This document shows, piece by piece, positions 55,133-64,000 of a DNA stretch of 64,000 nt. A program made the translations under genes and the position numbers. Numbering within the stretch: position 1 is the first letter of the stretch; the number at the start of each line of letters is the position of its first letter. The notes under the pieces are model-generated. The model saw nothing but the letters and a program-made list of their open reading frames with translations. It had not been told where the DNA came from and made no database searches. This stretch comes from a bacterium (lineage in GTDB: Bacteria; UBA10199; JAIBAG01): the NCBI GenBank assembly GCA_019695305.1, contig JAIBAG010000010.1, positions 26,566-90,565 of the forward strand, given 5' to 3'.

Positions 55133-56257
55133 ATGCTTAAAAAAATTCTAGTTACTTTAGGAATACTCATTAGCCTCATAATTGCCACCACAATCCTTTT
55201 TAAGGGATACATAGTTTACCTCTCATTCACAACAAAAGATATTCTTCTATCTGTCAGCGATCAACAATGGATTGATCAACTCAAAAACGAGGCAAGCCAA
55301 CAACCTGATGGTGTGAATATTTATGATTTTATCAACTCACTTGAATTTAGCGATTTAGACAACGAAACCATCGAAATTATTTTAGATAGTATTGAGAATA
55401 AACTAGCCACAAATAGTGACACTCAAAATAATAACAACGACTATGATTCTGTAGACATCAACTCAATAACAGCCCAAGAAAAGCTAATACTGCAAAACTT
55501 TTTAAAAACTCATCAATTAATTTTAAATGAATGGGAAAGCTTGGCAAAAAACAGCACCCTTTTTTACGCACCACAAAAAAACGATTTATGTGAAACTATA
55601 AAAGAGAATGTGGCTGCACCTGTTCATAAAGCCATTGATTTAAAGAATCTTTTGTTGCTCAAAATAACGGATGCTTACCTTAAGCAAAACCTTAATGAGG
55701 CTATCTTATATGTAGATCTCCTTACGAAATTGGGACTAGCCTTACAAACAAAACCATTTTCACTTATAAGTTATTTAATCGCTCAGGAATCTTTGCAAGA
55801 TTCCTACAAACTGAACATACTATTTAAAAGACAAACATTTGCCATAGCTCCAAATACAACAGAAAGCGCTAATCAACTTCGGCAAGCCATAAGTATGGAT
55901 TTTTTATTTGCTTACTGCGAAATCAGCACTCTCCTGTCAAAAAAGAAAACGCAATATAAAGAAGTCACTCAATTCGCTCATCTTTTTTTGCCCAAACAAA
56001 CAACAAATATAATCCTAGAGTATTACAAACCTTTAATCGACAATGATTTTGCTGGCAGCATGTGTCTAGCCAAAGATATTGTATATCCAAAATTTAACCC
56101 CCCGGCCAAAATGAACCTAAAAAAACCTTGGGTTTATTTGACAACGAACTTTGTAGGCCGGCAGCTTGCTTCTATGCTTATCCAATCTAAAAATCATGAT
56201 AACGCTTACAAAGAATACTGTTCAACAGCCTGGCTTGAGCACACGCTTAAACCCTAA
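55133..56257 (+). CDS. Membrane-anchored hypothetical protein
   Basis: A 374-residue protein with one N-terminal membrane helix (ILVTLGILISLIIATTILF) and a largely helical, Asn/Gln/Leu-rich extracytoplasmic part. It has no obvious motif. Its promoter region is shared with the divergent SRPBCC gene (53 bp between). metH follows after 42 bp. Confidence 0.65.
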   Translation: MLKKILVTLGILISLIIATTILFKGYIVYLSFTTKDILLSVSDQQWIDQLKNEASQQPDGVNIYDFINSLEFSDLDNETIEIILDSIENKLATNSDTQNNNNDYDSVDINSITAQEKLILQNFLKTHQLILNEWESLAKNSTLFYAPQKNDLCETIKENVAAPVHKAIDLKNLLLLKITDAYLKQNLNEAILYVDLLTKLGLALQTKPFSLISYLIAQESLQDSYKLNILFKRQTFAIAPNTTESANQLRQAISMDFLFAYCEISTLLSKKKTQYKEVTQFAHLFLPKQTTNIILEYYKPLIDNDFAGSMCLAKDIVYPKFNPPAKMNLKKPWVYLTTNFVGRQLASMLIQSKNHDNAYKEYCSTAWLEHTLKP

Positions 56258-56299
56258 TAACTCCTTGTATAGCCTGCCATTTTTTATTAGATACTCGCC

Positions 56300-59200
56300 A
56301 TGTCAAATAACACCAAACTTCTTACAGAACTCTCCCAAGAACGCATCCTTGTTTTAGACGGCGCCATGGGCACCATGCTTCAACAGTGCAACCTTACCGC
56401 CGATGATTTTGGAGGCGCAGCCCTTGAAGGATGTAACGAAAATTTAGTACTGACCCGTCCGGATGTTATTTTAGATATACACCGCAAATACTATGAAGCG
56501 GGGTCTGATATTGTAGAAACCAATACTTTTGGCGGCACACCACTGGTATTAGCCGAGTACGGGCTTGCCGATAAAGCTTATCTCATTAACAAGACAGCAG
56601 TTGAGATTGCCAAAAAGGCAGCTAAAGAATTTTCAACACCCAACAAACCCCGCTTTGTGGCAGCCTCCATTGGCCCTACTACAAAAGCGATCTCGGTCAC
56701 AGGCGGAGTCACCTTTCAGGAACTCATTGATAATTTTAGAATTCAAACAATTGCTTTAATTGAAGGCGGCGCCGATATACTCTTTTTAGAAACCTGCCAA
56801 GACACGCGCAATATTAAAGCTGGTATCATCGGGGTGAATGAAGCTATTAAACAAACCGGCATCAAATTACCGATTGTGGTTTCGGGCACCATCGAACCTA
56901 TGGGCACCATGCTGGCTGGCCAAGCAGCGGATGCTTTGGTTGTTTCACTCACCCATGCCGATTTATTTGCGATTGGTTTAAACTGCGCTACAGGTCCGGA
57001 GTTTATGACGGACCATATCCGCACCATTCACGAGCTAAGCCCCACACGCGTATCGTGTTATCCCAATGCGGGTTTACCCAATGAAGACGGTAATTATTTA
57101 GAAACTCCCGAATCTTTAGCACGCCAGCTTGAACGCTTTGTGGATAACGGCTGGCTGAATATGATTGGCGGCTGCTGCGGCACAACAAATAAACATATCG
57201 CCGCCATCAGCCAAATGGTGATTGGTAAAAAACCCCGTGCCAAAATTAACGGGCAAAAAGGCCGCAGCTTTTATGCGGGTACCGAAGCGGTAGAAGCCAC
57301 CAATGATAATCGCCCCCTCCTCGTCGGCGAGCGCACCAACGTGATTGGATCGCGCCTGTTTAAAGACATGGTGAATGCCGAAAAGTGGGAAGAGTCTACC
57401 GATATTGCCCGCCGCCAGGTTAAAAATGGGGCGCATGTGATTGATGTATGTTTGCAATCGACGGATCGCGATGAGTTGCCCGATATCGATCCTTTCTACG
57501 GACTCCTCATCAATAAAATCAAAGCGCCGATCATGATCGACACCACCGACCGCAAAGCGGTGGAAAAATCACTGACGTATTGCCAGGGTAAATCACTCAT
57601 TAACTCGATTAATCTGGAAGACGGCGAAGAAAAATTTGAGCACATTGTGCCACTCATTCATAAATACGGTGCGGCTGTAGTCGTCGGTACGATTGATGAA
57701 GATCCCGTTCAAGCCCAGGCCTTTACACGCGAACGCAAACTGGCCATTGCCGAACGTTCACATCAATTACTGACCGAAAAATATAAGCTGAACGAAGAAG
57801 ATCTTATTTTTGATCCACTCGTATTCCCCTGCGCTACCGGCGATGAAAACTATATTGGCGGTGCGGTAGAAACTATTGAAGGCATCCGTCTTATTAAACA
57901 AAAATTTCCCAACTGTAAAACCACGCTTGGTATTTCTAACATCTCATTTGGCTTACCTCCTGCGGCACGCGAAGTGGTGAATTCTGTATTTCTGTATCAT
58001 TGCACACAAGCAGGCCTCGATTTAGCTATTGTGAATACCGAAAAACTGGAACGCTTTGCTAAAATACCGGATGAAGAAAAGAAATTAGCGGAAGATCTTT
58101 TATTCAACGGCCCCAAAAGCGAAGACTGGCGCAAGCAAAGCAAAGAAGAAAAAGCCGCCAACAATCAAAAATACATAGCCCTCATCACTGAACATTTCCG
58201 AAATGCTGTTAAAAAGGAAGACAAGAAACCAAAATCTAATCTCTCGCTCGATGAACGTTTGGCTAATTATATTATTGAAGGCACCAAAGACGGACTTGTG
58301 CCTGATTTAGATTTAAAATTAAAAGAAGCCAAGCCGCTCGACATCATCAACGGCCCGCTCATGGCCGGTATGAGTGAAGTAGGACGTTTATTTAATGCCA
58401 ATGAATTAATTGTAGCCGAAGTATTGCAATCGGCCGAAGCCATGAAAGCTGCCGTTTCCCATTTGGAAAGCTTTATGGAAAAAGCCGATGTAGTGGCTAA
58501 AGGGAAAATTTTGCTTGCCACGGTAAAAGGCGATGTGCATGACATCGGCAAAAATTTAGTCGAGATCATTCTTAAAAATAACGGTTACGACGTGATTAAT
58601 CTGGGCATTAAAGTGCCGCCCGAAGAACTGATTAAAGCCTACAAAGAACACAAGCCCGATATCATCGGCTTATCTGGCCTCCTCGTAAAATCGGCACAAC
58701 AAATGACCATCACCGCCGGCGATTTAAAAGAAGCCGGCATTACCGTACCCATCATGGTGGGAGGTGCCGCATTATCCGATAAATTTACACGCGGAAAAAT
58801 TGCGCCTAGCTATACCAAACTGACGCTCTATGCCAAAGACGCGATGACGGGTTTAGATTTAGCGAATAAAATCATGAACCCGGAGGCGCGGAAAAATCTG
58901 GAAGCTAACTTCCTTAATATGCCCGAAGGAACGGATACAGCTAAAAAGGAAGAAAAACTTCCAGAGACAACCATTCGCTCTACCCGCGTGCGCAGCGATA
59001 TTACGATCCCTGCGATGCCCTATGCCGATCGCAAGGTACGTGATGTTCCTCAGCTTGATCTTATCTGGAGTTACATCAACCCCCAGATGCTCTATGTGCG
59101 TCATATGGGTTTTAAAGGAAATTTTGAAAATAAACTGGCCGAGCGCGACCCAAAAGCGATTGAGCTGAATGAAACGATTGAAGCGATTAAAGACGAAGCA

Positions 59201-59812
59201 CGCAAATTCATGAAAGTAAAAGCCGTGTGGCAGTTTTTTGAGGCCGAAGCCGAAGGCAATACGCTTCACTTGTTTAAACCGGGGGCCATATCACCTGTTC
59301 ATAGTTTTAAATTCAACCGTCAGCGTAAAGAGGACGGCTTGTGTTTATCTGATTATGTAATCCCTAAAAAAGACGGCAAGCGCGATCAAGTAGCTCTCTT
59401 CGTCGTCGGCGCCGGCACGGGTGTGCGCGAAATTTCGGAAGAATATAAAAACAAGGGCGAGTATTTAAAATCGCACGCGCTACAAGCACTGGGAATAGAA
59501 ACCGCCGAAGGTGCCGCCGAATGGTTGCATCAACGCTTACGTGAAGACTGGGGTTTTCCAGATGCCCCGGATACAACCATGAAAGATAGATTTGTCACCA
59601 AATACCACGGCAAGCGCTACAGCTTTGGCTATCCCGCCTGCCCTAATCTGGATGACCAGGCCGGCATTTGGAAATTACTTAAGCCCGAAGAAATCGGCGT
59701 ACAGCTTACCGAAGGTATGATGATGGAACCCGAAGCCTCCGTCTCCGCCCTCGTCTTTCATCATCCCGATTGTATTTATTTTGGTGTTGGGGATCGCGAA
59801 GAAATGGAATAA
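56300..59812 (+). CDS. metH: Cobalamin-dependent methionine synthase
   Basis: A full-length 1170-residue MetH. Homocysteine domain: DGAMGTMLQQ at the N-terminus and zinc cysteines C229, C292 and C293 (LNCATG, GGCCGT). Pterin-binding domain: VGERTNVIGSRLF at about 340. Cobalamin domain: DVHDIGKN with the cobalt-ligating H747. Activation (AdoMet) domain: about residues 890-1170, ending YFGVGDREEME. It methylates homocysteine with 5-methyltetrahydrofolate. No cobalamin riboswitch was seen upstream. It ends at a strong terminator. Confidence 0.98.
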   Translation: MSNNTKLLTELSQERILVLDGAMGTMLQQCNLTADDFGGAALEGCNENLVLTRPDVILDIHRKYYEAGSDIVETNTFGGTPLVLAEYGLADKAYLINKTAVEIAKKAAKEFSTPNKPRFVAASIGPTTKAISVTGGVTFQELIDNFRIQTIALIEGGADILFLETCQDTRNIKAGIIGVNEAIKQTGIKLPIVVSGTIEPMGTMLAGQAADALVVSLTHADLFAIGLNCATGPEFMTDHIRTIHELSPTRVSCYPNAGLPNEDGNYLETPESLARQLERFVDNGWLNMIGGCCGTTNKHIAAISQMVIGKKPRAKINGQKGRSFYAGTEAVEATNDNRPLLVGERTNVIGSRLFKDMVNAEKWEESTDIARRQVKNGAHVIDVCLQSTDRDELPDIDPFYGLLINKIKAPIMIDTTDRKAVEKSLTYCQGKSLINSINLEDGEEKFEHIVPLIHKYGAAVVVGTIDEDPVQAQAFTRERKLAIAERSHQLLTEKYKLNEEDLIFDPLVFPCATGDENYIGGAVETIEGIRLIKQKFPNCKTTLGISNISFGLPPAAREVVNSVFLYHCTQAGLDLAIVNTEKLERFAKIPDEEKKLAEDLLFNGPKSEDWRKQSKEEKAANNQKYIALITEHFRNAVKKEDKKPKSNLSLDERLANYIIEGTKDGLVPDLDLKLKEAKPLDIINGPLMAGMSEVGRLFNANELIVAEVLQSAEAMKAAVSHLESFMEKADVVAKGKILLATVKGDVHDIGKNLVEIILKNNGYDVINLGIKVPPEELIKAYKEHKPDIIGLSGLLVKSAQQMTITAGDLKEAGITVPIMVGGAALSDKFTRGKIAPSYTKLTLYAKDAMTGLDLANKIMNPEARKNLEANFLNMPEGTDTAKKEEKLPETTIRSTRVRSDITIPAMPYADRKVRDVPQLDLIWSYINPQMLYVRHMGFKGNFENKLAERDPKAIELNETIEAIKDEARKFMKVKAVWQFFEAEAEGNTLHLFKPGAISPVHSFKFNRQRKEDGLCLSDYVIPKKDGKRDQVALFVVGAGTGVREISEEYKNKGEYLKSHALQALGIETAEGAAEWLHQRLREDWGFPDAPDTTMKDRFVTKYHGKRYSFGYPACPNLDDQAGIWKLLKPEEIGVQLTEGMMMEPEASVSALVFHHPDCIYFGVGDREEME

Positions 59813-59813
59813 A

Positions 59814-59847
59814 AAAAGCCCCTTAGTTTTCACCAAGGGGCTTTTAA
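59814..59847. terminator. Rho-independent terminator between metH and the convergent gene
   Basis: AAAGCCCCTT / AAGGGGCTTT around a loop AGTTTTCACC. Very similar to the hairpin at 60450-60484 (CCCCTTAGTTTTCAC core in both). Confidence 0.92.
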
Positions 59848-59862
59848 CAATTCAGTCTTTAG

Positions 59863-60318
59863 TTATTCATGAATTGCTTGTAATTCCTGCTGCATGGCTT
59901 TAAGTACTGGGCCATATTTTTTAAGAATCTTTTTTTCTTCAGGAGTCATATCTTCTTCATCTGGATTATATGGTTCATAAAGATCGATTGCGATATCGAT
60001 GGCACCACCAAAAAGCTTCACGCTTCTTTTTCCATCACTATCATTCTTACAGGTCGAAACAACAACTCCAGTTGAACAGGTACGGGTTGTTTTAAAAGGG
60101 CCATCACCAGCCATACCTGCACCACCACTAGTATCCTGTCCGTGAGGATCCTGCTCTGTGGTTGTATCCCCGCTACCCGAACCAGTACTACCGGCATTTG
60201 TATCGCCAGTATTACTAGAATCAGCGTTTGCATTATCCTCCGCTAAAATGGGGCTAGAAACACCTATTGTTAAACCTAAAACCGTTAAAGCTATCATAAA
60301 CATTTTATTTGTTTTCAT
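59863..60318 (-). CDS. Small secreted hypothetical protein
   Basis: A 151-residue exported protein. Signal peptide ends near SSPILA; then a Gly/Ser/Thr/Asp-rich linker (residues 30-75) and a C-terminal region with two Cys (RTCSTGVVVSTC) and a helical end. AAGGAG lies well placed before the ATG. The dyad site B is centred 99 bp upstream. Function unknown; it shares the regulatory element with the large surface proteins. Confidence 0.75.
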   Translation of the reverse strand: MKTNKMFMIALTVLGLTIGVSSPILAEDNANADSSNTGDTNAGSTGSGSGDTTTEQDPHGQDTSGGAGMAGDGPFKTTRTCSTGVVVSTCKNDSDGKRSVKLFGGAIDIAIDLYEPYNPDEEDMTPEEKKILKKYGPVLKAMQQELQAIHE

Positions 60319-60399
60319 ATCTTATCTCCTTTTTTTTCACCTCAACACTTTACTCATCGTTTGATGTGTAAATTAGGATTTATAAAACGAGGAAATTCA

Positions 60400-60435
60400 C
60401 AAAAATCTGATAACAACTTGTTCTCTTACTTTTGG
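60400..60435. promoter_or_regulatory. Dyad operator candidate, site B
   Basis: GATAACA-ACT-TGTTCTC with the same geometry as sites A and C (8-bp arms, one mismatch), bordered by CAAAAATCT and ACTTTTGG. Centred 99 bp before ATG 60318. Weaker outer symmetry than site A. Confidence 0.45.
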
Positions 60436-60449
60436 TCGTCGGCCAAAGT

Positions 60450-60484
60450 AAAAAACCCCTTAGTTTTCACTAAGGGGTTCTTTA
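60450..60484 (-). terminator. Rho-independent terminator after the 60604 surface-protein gene
   Basis: AACCCCTTAG / CTAAGGGGTT with a TTTTCA loop. About 120 bp downstream of the stop. No other feature seen in 60485-60603. Confidence 0.8.
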
Positions 60485-60603
60485 TTTTCTGCATGTCGCA
60501 ATTTTTTACAAACAACAAGTAACACTCGCAACACCGTAGCCATGTGCCCTGTTGTATAAGGCGCCGGTAAAAGCCTCATCATGAAGCTAGTGACGACTTA
60601 GTA

Positions 60604-63600
60604 TTAAATCATCTGCGATAGCCTTTTTCTTTTTACATAATACAGACCCAAGTAAGCCAACAGAAGCACTGCCCCTGCACACGATTGAAAATTAGCCTGT
60701 TGGTTCATGCTACAGCCACCACCGCTTGATTTGCCACCGGCAACGGGGGTATTTCCAGTATCAGCAGGATCATCAACAGGGGTTTCGCTGGCAGGAGTCT
60801 CTGAAGCGGGAGTTTCTACGGTGGGCGTAGAACAATCCAAACCTTCATTAATTAGACCATCACCATTGTTGTCAAAATCATCACACTCTTCAATATCAAC
60901 ACAATCGGCAATACCGTCACCATCACTATCATCAAAACCTTCGTCTAAAAGGCCATCGCCATTGTTATCAATACCATCACAGGTTTCGGCATCTCGGCAA
61001 TCGGCAATACCATCAGCATCGGTATCAGCAAAGCCTTCATCCACCTGACCATCGCCATCATCATCCAAACCATTGCACACTTCTACGGGAGTAACGGGAA
61101 TTTCGGCACAATCGGCAATACCATTACCATTGACATCGAAACCTTCATCTACAATGCCATTTCCATCATTATCAATACCATCACAGGTTTCGGTATCCTG
61201 GCAATTGGCAATGCCATCTAAATCGCTATCGGCAAAACCATCATCAACAATGCCATTTCCATCATTATCAATACCATCACAGGTTTCCACGTCACGGCAA
61301 TTGGCAATACCATCACCGTCGTTATCGCCAAAATCTTCATCTATCTGGCCATCACCATCATCATCAATGCCATTGCAAAGCTCTTGAGGAATTTCCAAAC
61401 AATCCAAAATTCCATTACCGTTTGCATCAAAGCCCTCATCTACATTCCCATCACCATTGTTATCCAAACCGTCACATATTTCTACATCAACACAATCGGC
61501 AATTTGGTCACCGTCGGCATCGGGAAAACCTTCATCAATCTGTCCGCTATTGTTGTTATCAAAACCATCACATTCCTCGGTATCCACACAATCGGCAATA
61601 CCATCGTGATCAACATCTCCAAAACCCTCATCTGTTTGACCATTGCCATTATTATCAATACCATCACATGTTTCTCTATCCATGCAATTGGCAATACCAT
61701 CACCATCGGCATCGGCAAAACCTTCGTCTACAGAACCATCACCATCATTATCCAATCCATCGCAGGTTTCAACATCAGCGCAATCTTTAATACCGTCGCC
61801 ATCAATATCAGAAAAACCTTCGTCTACTTCACCATTCCCGTCATTGTCTACACCATCACAACGTTCTACATCCAAACAGTCTTTAATGCCGTTACCATCC
61901 GAATCGGGGAAATTTTCATCAACTTCGCCATTGCAATTATTGTCATGTCCATCACACGATTCGTCTGCCACCGAGGTATACGCAAAGGAGTCGGCATCGT
62001 TGCAATCGCCTTCACGTACCGTATAGCCAGCACGAGGCGAACAGAGCAATACGGGCGTTCCCGTTCCATAACTATCACCGTCGACATCGCGATAATAAGC
62101 TGCCAAAGAAGAACAATTGAGTTCATAAGCTCCGGCATCACAATAAGTACCAACAGGCCTTGCTGTATCAAGAGAATCGGTGGGAACACTAACAACTGAC
62201 AAGGTTGTAAAATCAGGAAGAGACTCACAATGTTTGGCTGTGCTCTCGGCAAAATCAACGGCCGGGCTATCGTTTGTTAAAGGCAAGGCCACTGCAAAAC
62301 CATTTTCAAGAAGAGCAGGACCAAAACCCGCACTCTCAACAGTGGCATCGGCATTGGGAGTACTGTTAATTAAGTTACAAGTACTTCCCCATACGTTGTA
62401 GCCAGCACTATAAGCATTTGTAGATTGTATTAAACAATCGCTGGCAACCGTTTGAGCCTGAATTTCCCCATCCACTGTTTGTAATATAAAGGATGTATTT
62501 CCCGAAATAATGGACGCTTTAATACCCACTTCTTTATTGCCAACAATTTGAATACCCCCTCCTGGCACAAAATTACCCTGATACGAGGCCGTATTATTAG
62601 CCACTGTTGAATAGCTAATGCGCAGATCTACGTTATTGGCATAGATACCAGCACCTTGCCCAGGGACTACCGCTGGTACCGTCTGAGAGCGACCAAAATT
62701 GTTGATGATATTGGAATTGATAATAGAAGCATGAATATTATGATCATCCGATACGGCATCTTTAAGATAAATACCCGCTCCCAAAACAGCATTATTATCT
62801 GAAAAAACCGAATTCTGGATACTAATATTAATATTGAGAGGAGTGGGACAAAATGACAACGGGCATGCAGTTTCCTCAATAACAGCAAGACCGGCACCAT
62901 ATGATTTAGCCTCATTGTTAATAAATTTGGTTTTAGTAAATGCCCCGTGACTCAAATTTAAAAATACAGCACCACCACTATGCGCTCGAGGCACCGGTGA
63001 ACCGGCATGATTGTTGCTAAAAACAGTATCTATGGCAACAAGTGCACCTCGTGAAACATATATGCTCCCGCCGTTACCACCAGAGGTGTTACCGTCAAAA
63101 GTACTGCTCACTATTGTCACAGTACCCTGGTCGGACAAAATAACACCTCCCGTACTCAGTCTGTTTGTATTATTGATAAATTCCGAATTACTAATGGTTA
63201 ATAAACTATCAGCACCGCTTAGTTGAACGGGACCATAATAATCAGAAGCATTGTTGATCATGCTCACAGTATCCAATTCAAGACGACCAACACCCTGAAA
63301 AGAAATAATAGCAGACTCCCATGAGTGAATATGTGTAAAATTTTTAAATTCTATATTTTTGAACTGAACATATTTGCTAGCACCCGACAAAAATGCTTGG
63401 GTATAAACCGTGAAAGGTTGATCTGTTGCGCTTGTACCATCAATAACTGTTTTTGCATTTCCCGAGCCTACAATGCGTACCGGGGCCACAATACGATAAT
63501 TGGTATTGGCCAGTATTTGAATAGGGCCTACAGTATCGGCAATTTGAATTGTGTCTAAATCGGGGGTATCGTTAGCCAGTTTTAAGGCTTCGGTAAAAGA

Positions 63601-63738
63601 ACAATCAACACCAGCGGTACAATCGCTAGCATAGTCGGCCTCAAATTCATCATTAGATAGATCTACGGTAATAGTGATGGCATGAACTTTTGCCGAAACC
63701 AACATGATAACAATAAACGATAATAAAATTTTTCTCAT
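60604..63738 (-). CDS. Secreted beta-helix protein with twelve Ca-type repeats and GGCS C-terminal anchor
   Basis: A 1044-residue surface protein. A signal peptide (ILLSFIVIMLVSAKVHA) follows ATG 63738 with AAGGA upstream. A CSLREA-like N-terminus (DCSFTEALKLAND) and a beta-helix (about residues 60-530, such as ISNSEFINNTN) come next, ending AGAYELNCSS. Residues about 555-985 contain twelve units of about 32 residues with a CDGxDNxxNG core and DxDGDGIxDC loops, a calcium or metal-binding rod. The last 45 residues read SSGGGCSMN, a hydrophobic helix (CAGAVLLLAYLGLYYV) and KRKR. It should be anchored and displayed. Site C dyad lies 117 bp upstream. Confidence 0.9.
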   Translation of the reverse strand: MRKILLSFIVIMLVSAKVHAITITVDLSNDEFEADYASDCTAGVDCSFTEALKLANDTPDLDTIQIADTVGPIQILANTNYRIVAPVRIVGSGNAKTVIDGTSATDQPFTVYTQAFLSGASKYVQFKNIEFKNFTHIHSWESAIISFQGVGRLELDTVSMINNASDYYGPVQLSGADSLLTISNSEFINNTNRLSTGGVILSDQGTVTIVSSTFDGNTSGGNGGSIYVSRGALVAIDTVFSNNHAGSPVPRAHSGGAVFLNLSHGAFTKTKFINNEAKSYGAGLAVIEETACPLSFCPTPLNINISIQNSVFSDNNAVLGAGIYLKDAVSDDHNIHASIINSNIINNFGRSQTVPAVVPGQGAGIYANNVDLRISYSTVANNTASYQGNFVPGGGIQIVGNKEVGIKASIISGNTSFILQTVDGEIQAQTVASDCLIQSTNAYSAGYNVWGSTCNLINSTPNADATVESAGFGPALLENGFAVALPLTNDSPAVDFAESTAKHCESLPDFTTLSVVSVPTDSLDTARPVGTYCDAGAYELNCSSLAAYYRDVDGDSYGTGTPVLLCSPRAGYTVREGDCNDADSFAYTSVADESCDGHDNNCNGEVDENFPDSDGNGIKDCLDVERCDGVDNDGNGEVDEGFSDIDGDGIKDCADVETCDGLDNDGDGSVDEGFADADGDGIANCMDRETCDGIDNNGNGQTDEGFGDVDHDGIADCVDTEECDGFDNNNSGQIDEGFPDADGDQIADCVDVEICDGLDNNGDGNVDEGFDANGNGILDCLEIPQELCNGIDDDGDGQIDEDFGDNDGDGIANCRDVETCDGIDNDGNGIVDDGFADSDLDGIANCQDTETCDGIDNDGNGIVDEGFDVNGNGIADCAEIPVTPVEVCNGLDDDGDGQVDEGFADTDADGIADCRDAETCDGIDNNGDGLLDEGFDDSDGDGIADCVDIEECDDFDNNGDGLINEGLDCSTPTVETPASETPASETPVDDPADTGNTPVAGGKSSGGGCSMNQQANFQSCAGAVLLLAYLGLYYVKRKRLSQMI
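60840..61980 (-). repeat. Array of twelve approximately 96-bp repeats (CDGxDN calcium-type units)
   Basis: Twelve copies of the CDGxDNxxNG core, with unit lengths of 28-38 residues. Neighbouring units are nearly identical in places (TCDGIDNDGNG twice), so unequal crossing-over could change copy number. Confidence 0.9.
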
Positions 63739-63840
63739 ATAACATTCCTTTATAAAATCGACATGAAACAAAAAAGCCAATAGAGTTATTATCGACTAAA
63801 GAAGCAAAAAAGGTACGCCAAAAATGAGATTTTTAAGAGA

Positions 63841-63866
63841 AACCGATAACAGCTTGTTATCAGTTT
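63841..63866. promoter_or_regulatory. Dyad operator candidate, site C
   Basis: AACCGATAACA-GCT-TGTTATCAGTT: 12-bp arms with a single mismatch, same geometry as site A. Centred 117 bp before ATG 63738. A CGATAAT -10-like box (63788-63794) lies between, as for site A. Confidence 0.55.
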
Positions 63867-63881
63867 TTGAGTTGGGTGGAT

Positions 63882-64000
63882 TCAACGAATAGAAGCACCA
63901 GAAAGGTGTGAAGCTATTTTAGATGTGTAAACTTCTAGAGGGGTTTGATAATCTAGAAGTTTTTTTGGCCTATTATTTAAGGCCATTTCGATAGTTTGTA
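63882..64000 (-). CDS. IS30-like transposase, C-terminal end (runs off the right edge)
   Basis: The last 39 codons of a transposase are visible. ALNNRPKKLLDYQTPLEV matches the conserved C-terminal region of IS30-family DDE transposases. The frame is open to the window edge. The insertion-sequence end should lie in about 63780-63881, close to site C, but no terminal inverted repeat could be fixed. Confidence 0.75.
   Translation of the reverse strand, partial: QTIEMALNNRPKKLLDYQTPLEVYTSKIASHLSGASIR

Noticed and set aside
61384..62199. Long + strand frame opposite the Ca-repeat region
   Set aside because: It arises from antisense of the repetitive Asp/Gly code; no start signal or independent features.

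Overview
The window looks like chromosome from a Gram-negative, moderately AT-rich bacterium of the broad deltaproteobacterial/Myxococcota/Bdellovibrionota type. Supporting signs are an Mla-type lipid transport cassette, many signal-peptide and lipobox proteins, and large secreted proteins with CSLREA-like N-termini, parallel beta-helices, DUF4215 cysteine-rich repeats and MopE-type metal-binding repeats. Taxonomy is inferred from gene content only. No rRNA or tRNA gene was recognised.

Layout. 1-884: 5' part of a CSLREA/beta-helix secreted protein running off the left edge. 1075-3389: a class I glutamine amidotransferase and an FAD-linked oxidase. 3420-8134: the spoVR-yeaH-prkA stress operon (transcribed prkA first), with a candidate promoter at 8271-8300. 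8367-11422: a lipoprotein gene followed by mlaE-mlaF-mlaD. 11465-13767: maf, a metallophosphoesterase and a convergent EamA exporter. 13810-17914: a coiled-coil protein, two paralogous Asp/Ser-rich lipoproteins and a 45-residue secreted Cys-rich peptide. 18075-23873: response regulator, histidine kinase, beta-CASP RNase, thymidine/AMP phosphorylase and PRPP synthetase in one direction. 23828-25531: a Crp-like protein without HTH, a full Crp/Fnr regulator and greB. 25517-34176: three large exported proteins (a frameshifted beta-propeller/DUF4215 protein, a beta-helix protein and a subtilase with FG-GAP and MopE motifs). 34173-38769: aldehyde dehydrogenase, YjbQ, leucyl aminopeptidase, a GFA protein and an orphan. 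38791-45297: an oppC-oppD-oppF set lacking oppA and oppB, coupled to an M20 peptidase and a GMC oxidoreductase, with a 159-bp palindromic element between oppD and oppF. 45346-50622: Nudix, a lipoprotein, an EF-hand/membrane protein pair, hicAB, two unknowns and an SDR. 50692-54039: a second anchored beta-helix/DUF4215 protein and a Fic protein with a strong operator. 54036-60318: SRPBCC membrane protein, a membrane-anchored unknown, metH and a small secreted protein. 60604-63738: a third anchored surface protein with 12 Ca-type repeats. 63882-64000: the end of an IS30-like transposase.

The most interesting theme is a surface-protein programme. Three otherwise different exported proteins end in the same Gly-Gly-Cys-Ser plus transmembrane plus basic tail. 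One of them is switched out of frame by a run of ten G. The same dyad (GATAACA, 3 nt, TGTYATC) lies about 100 bp upstream of the start codons of four exported proteins. Two structured palindromic insertions and a duplicated hicB 3' end show recent small-scale rearrangement.
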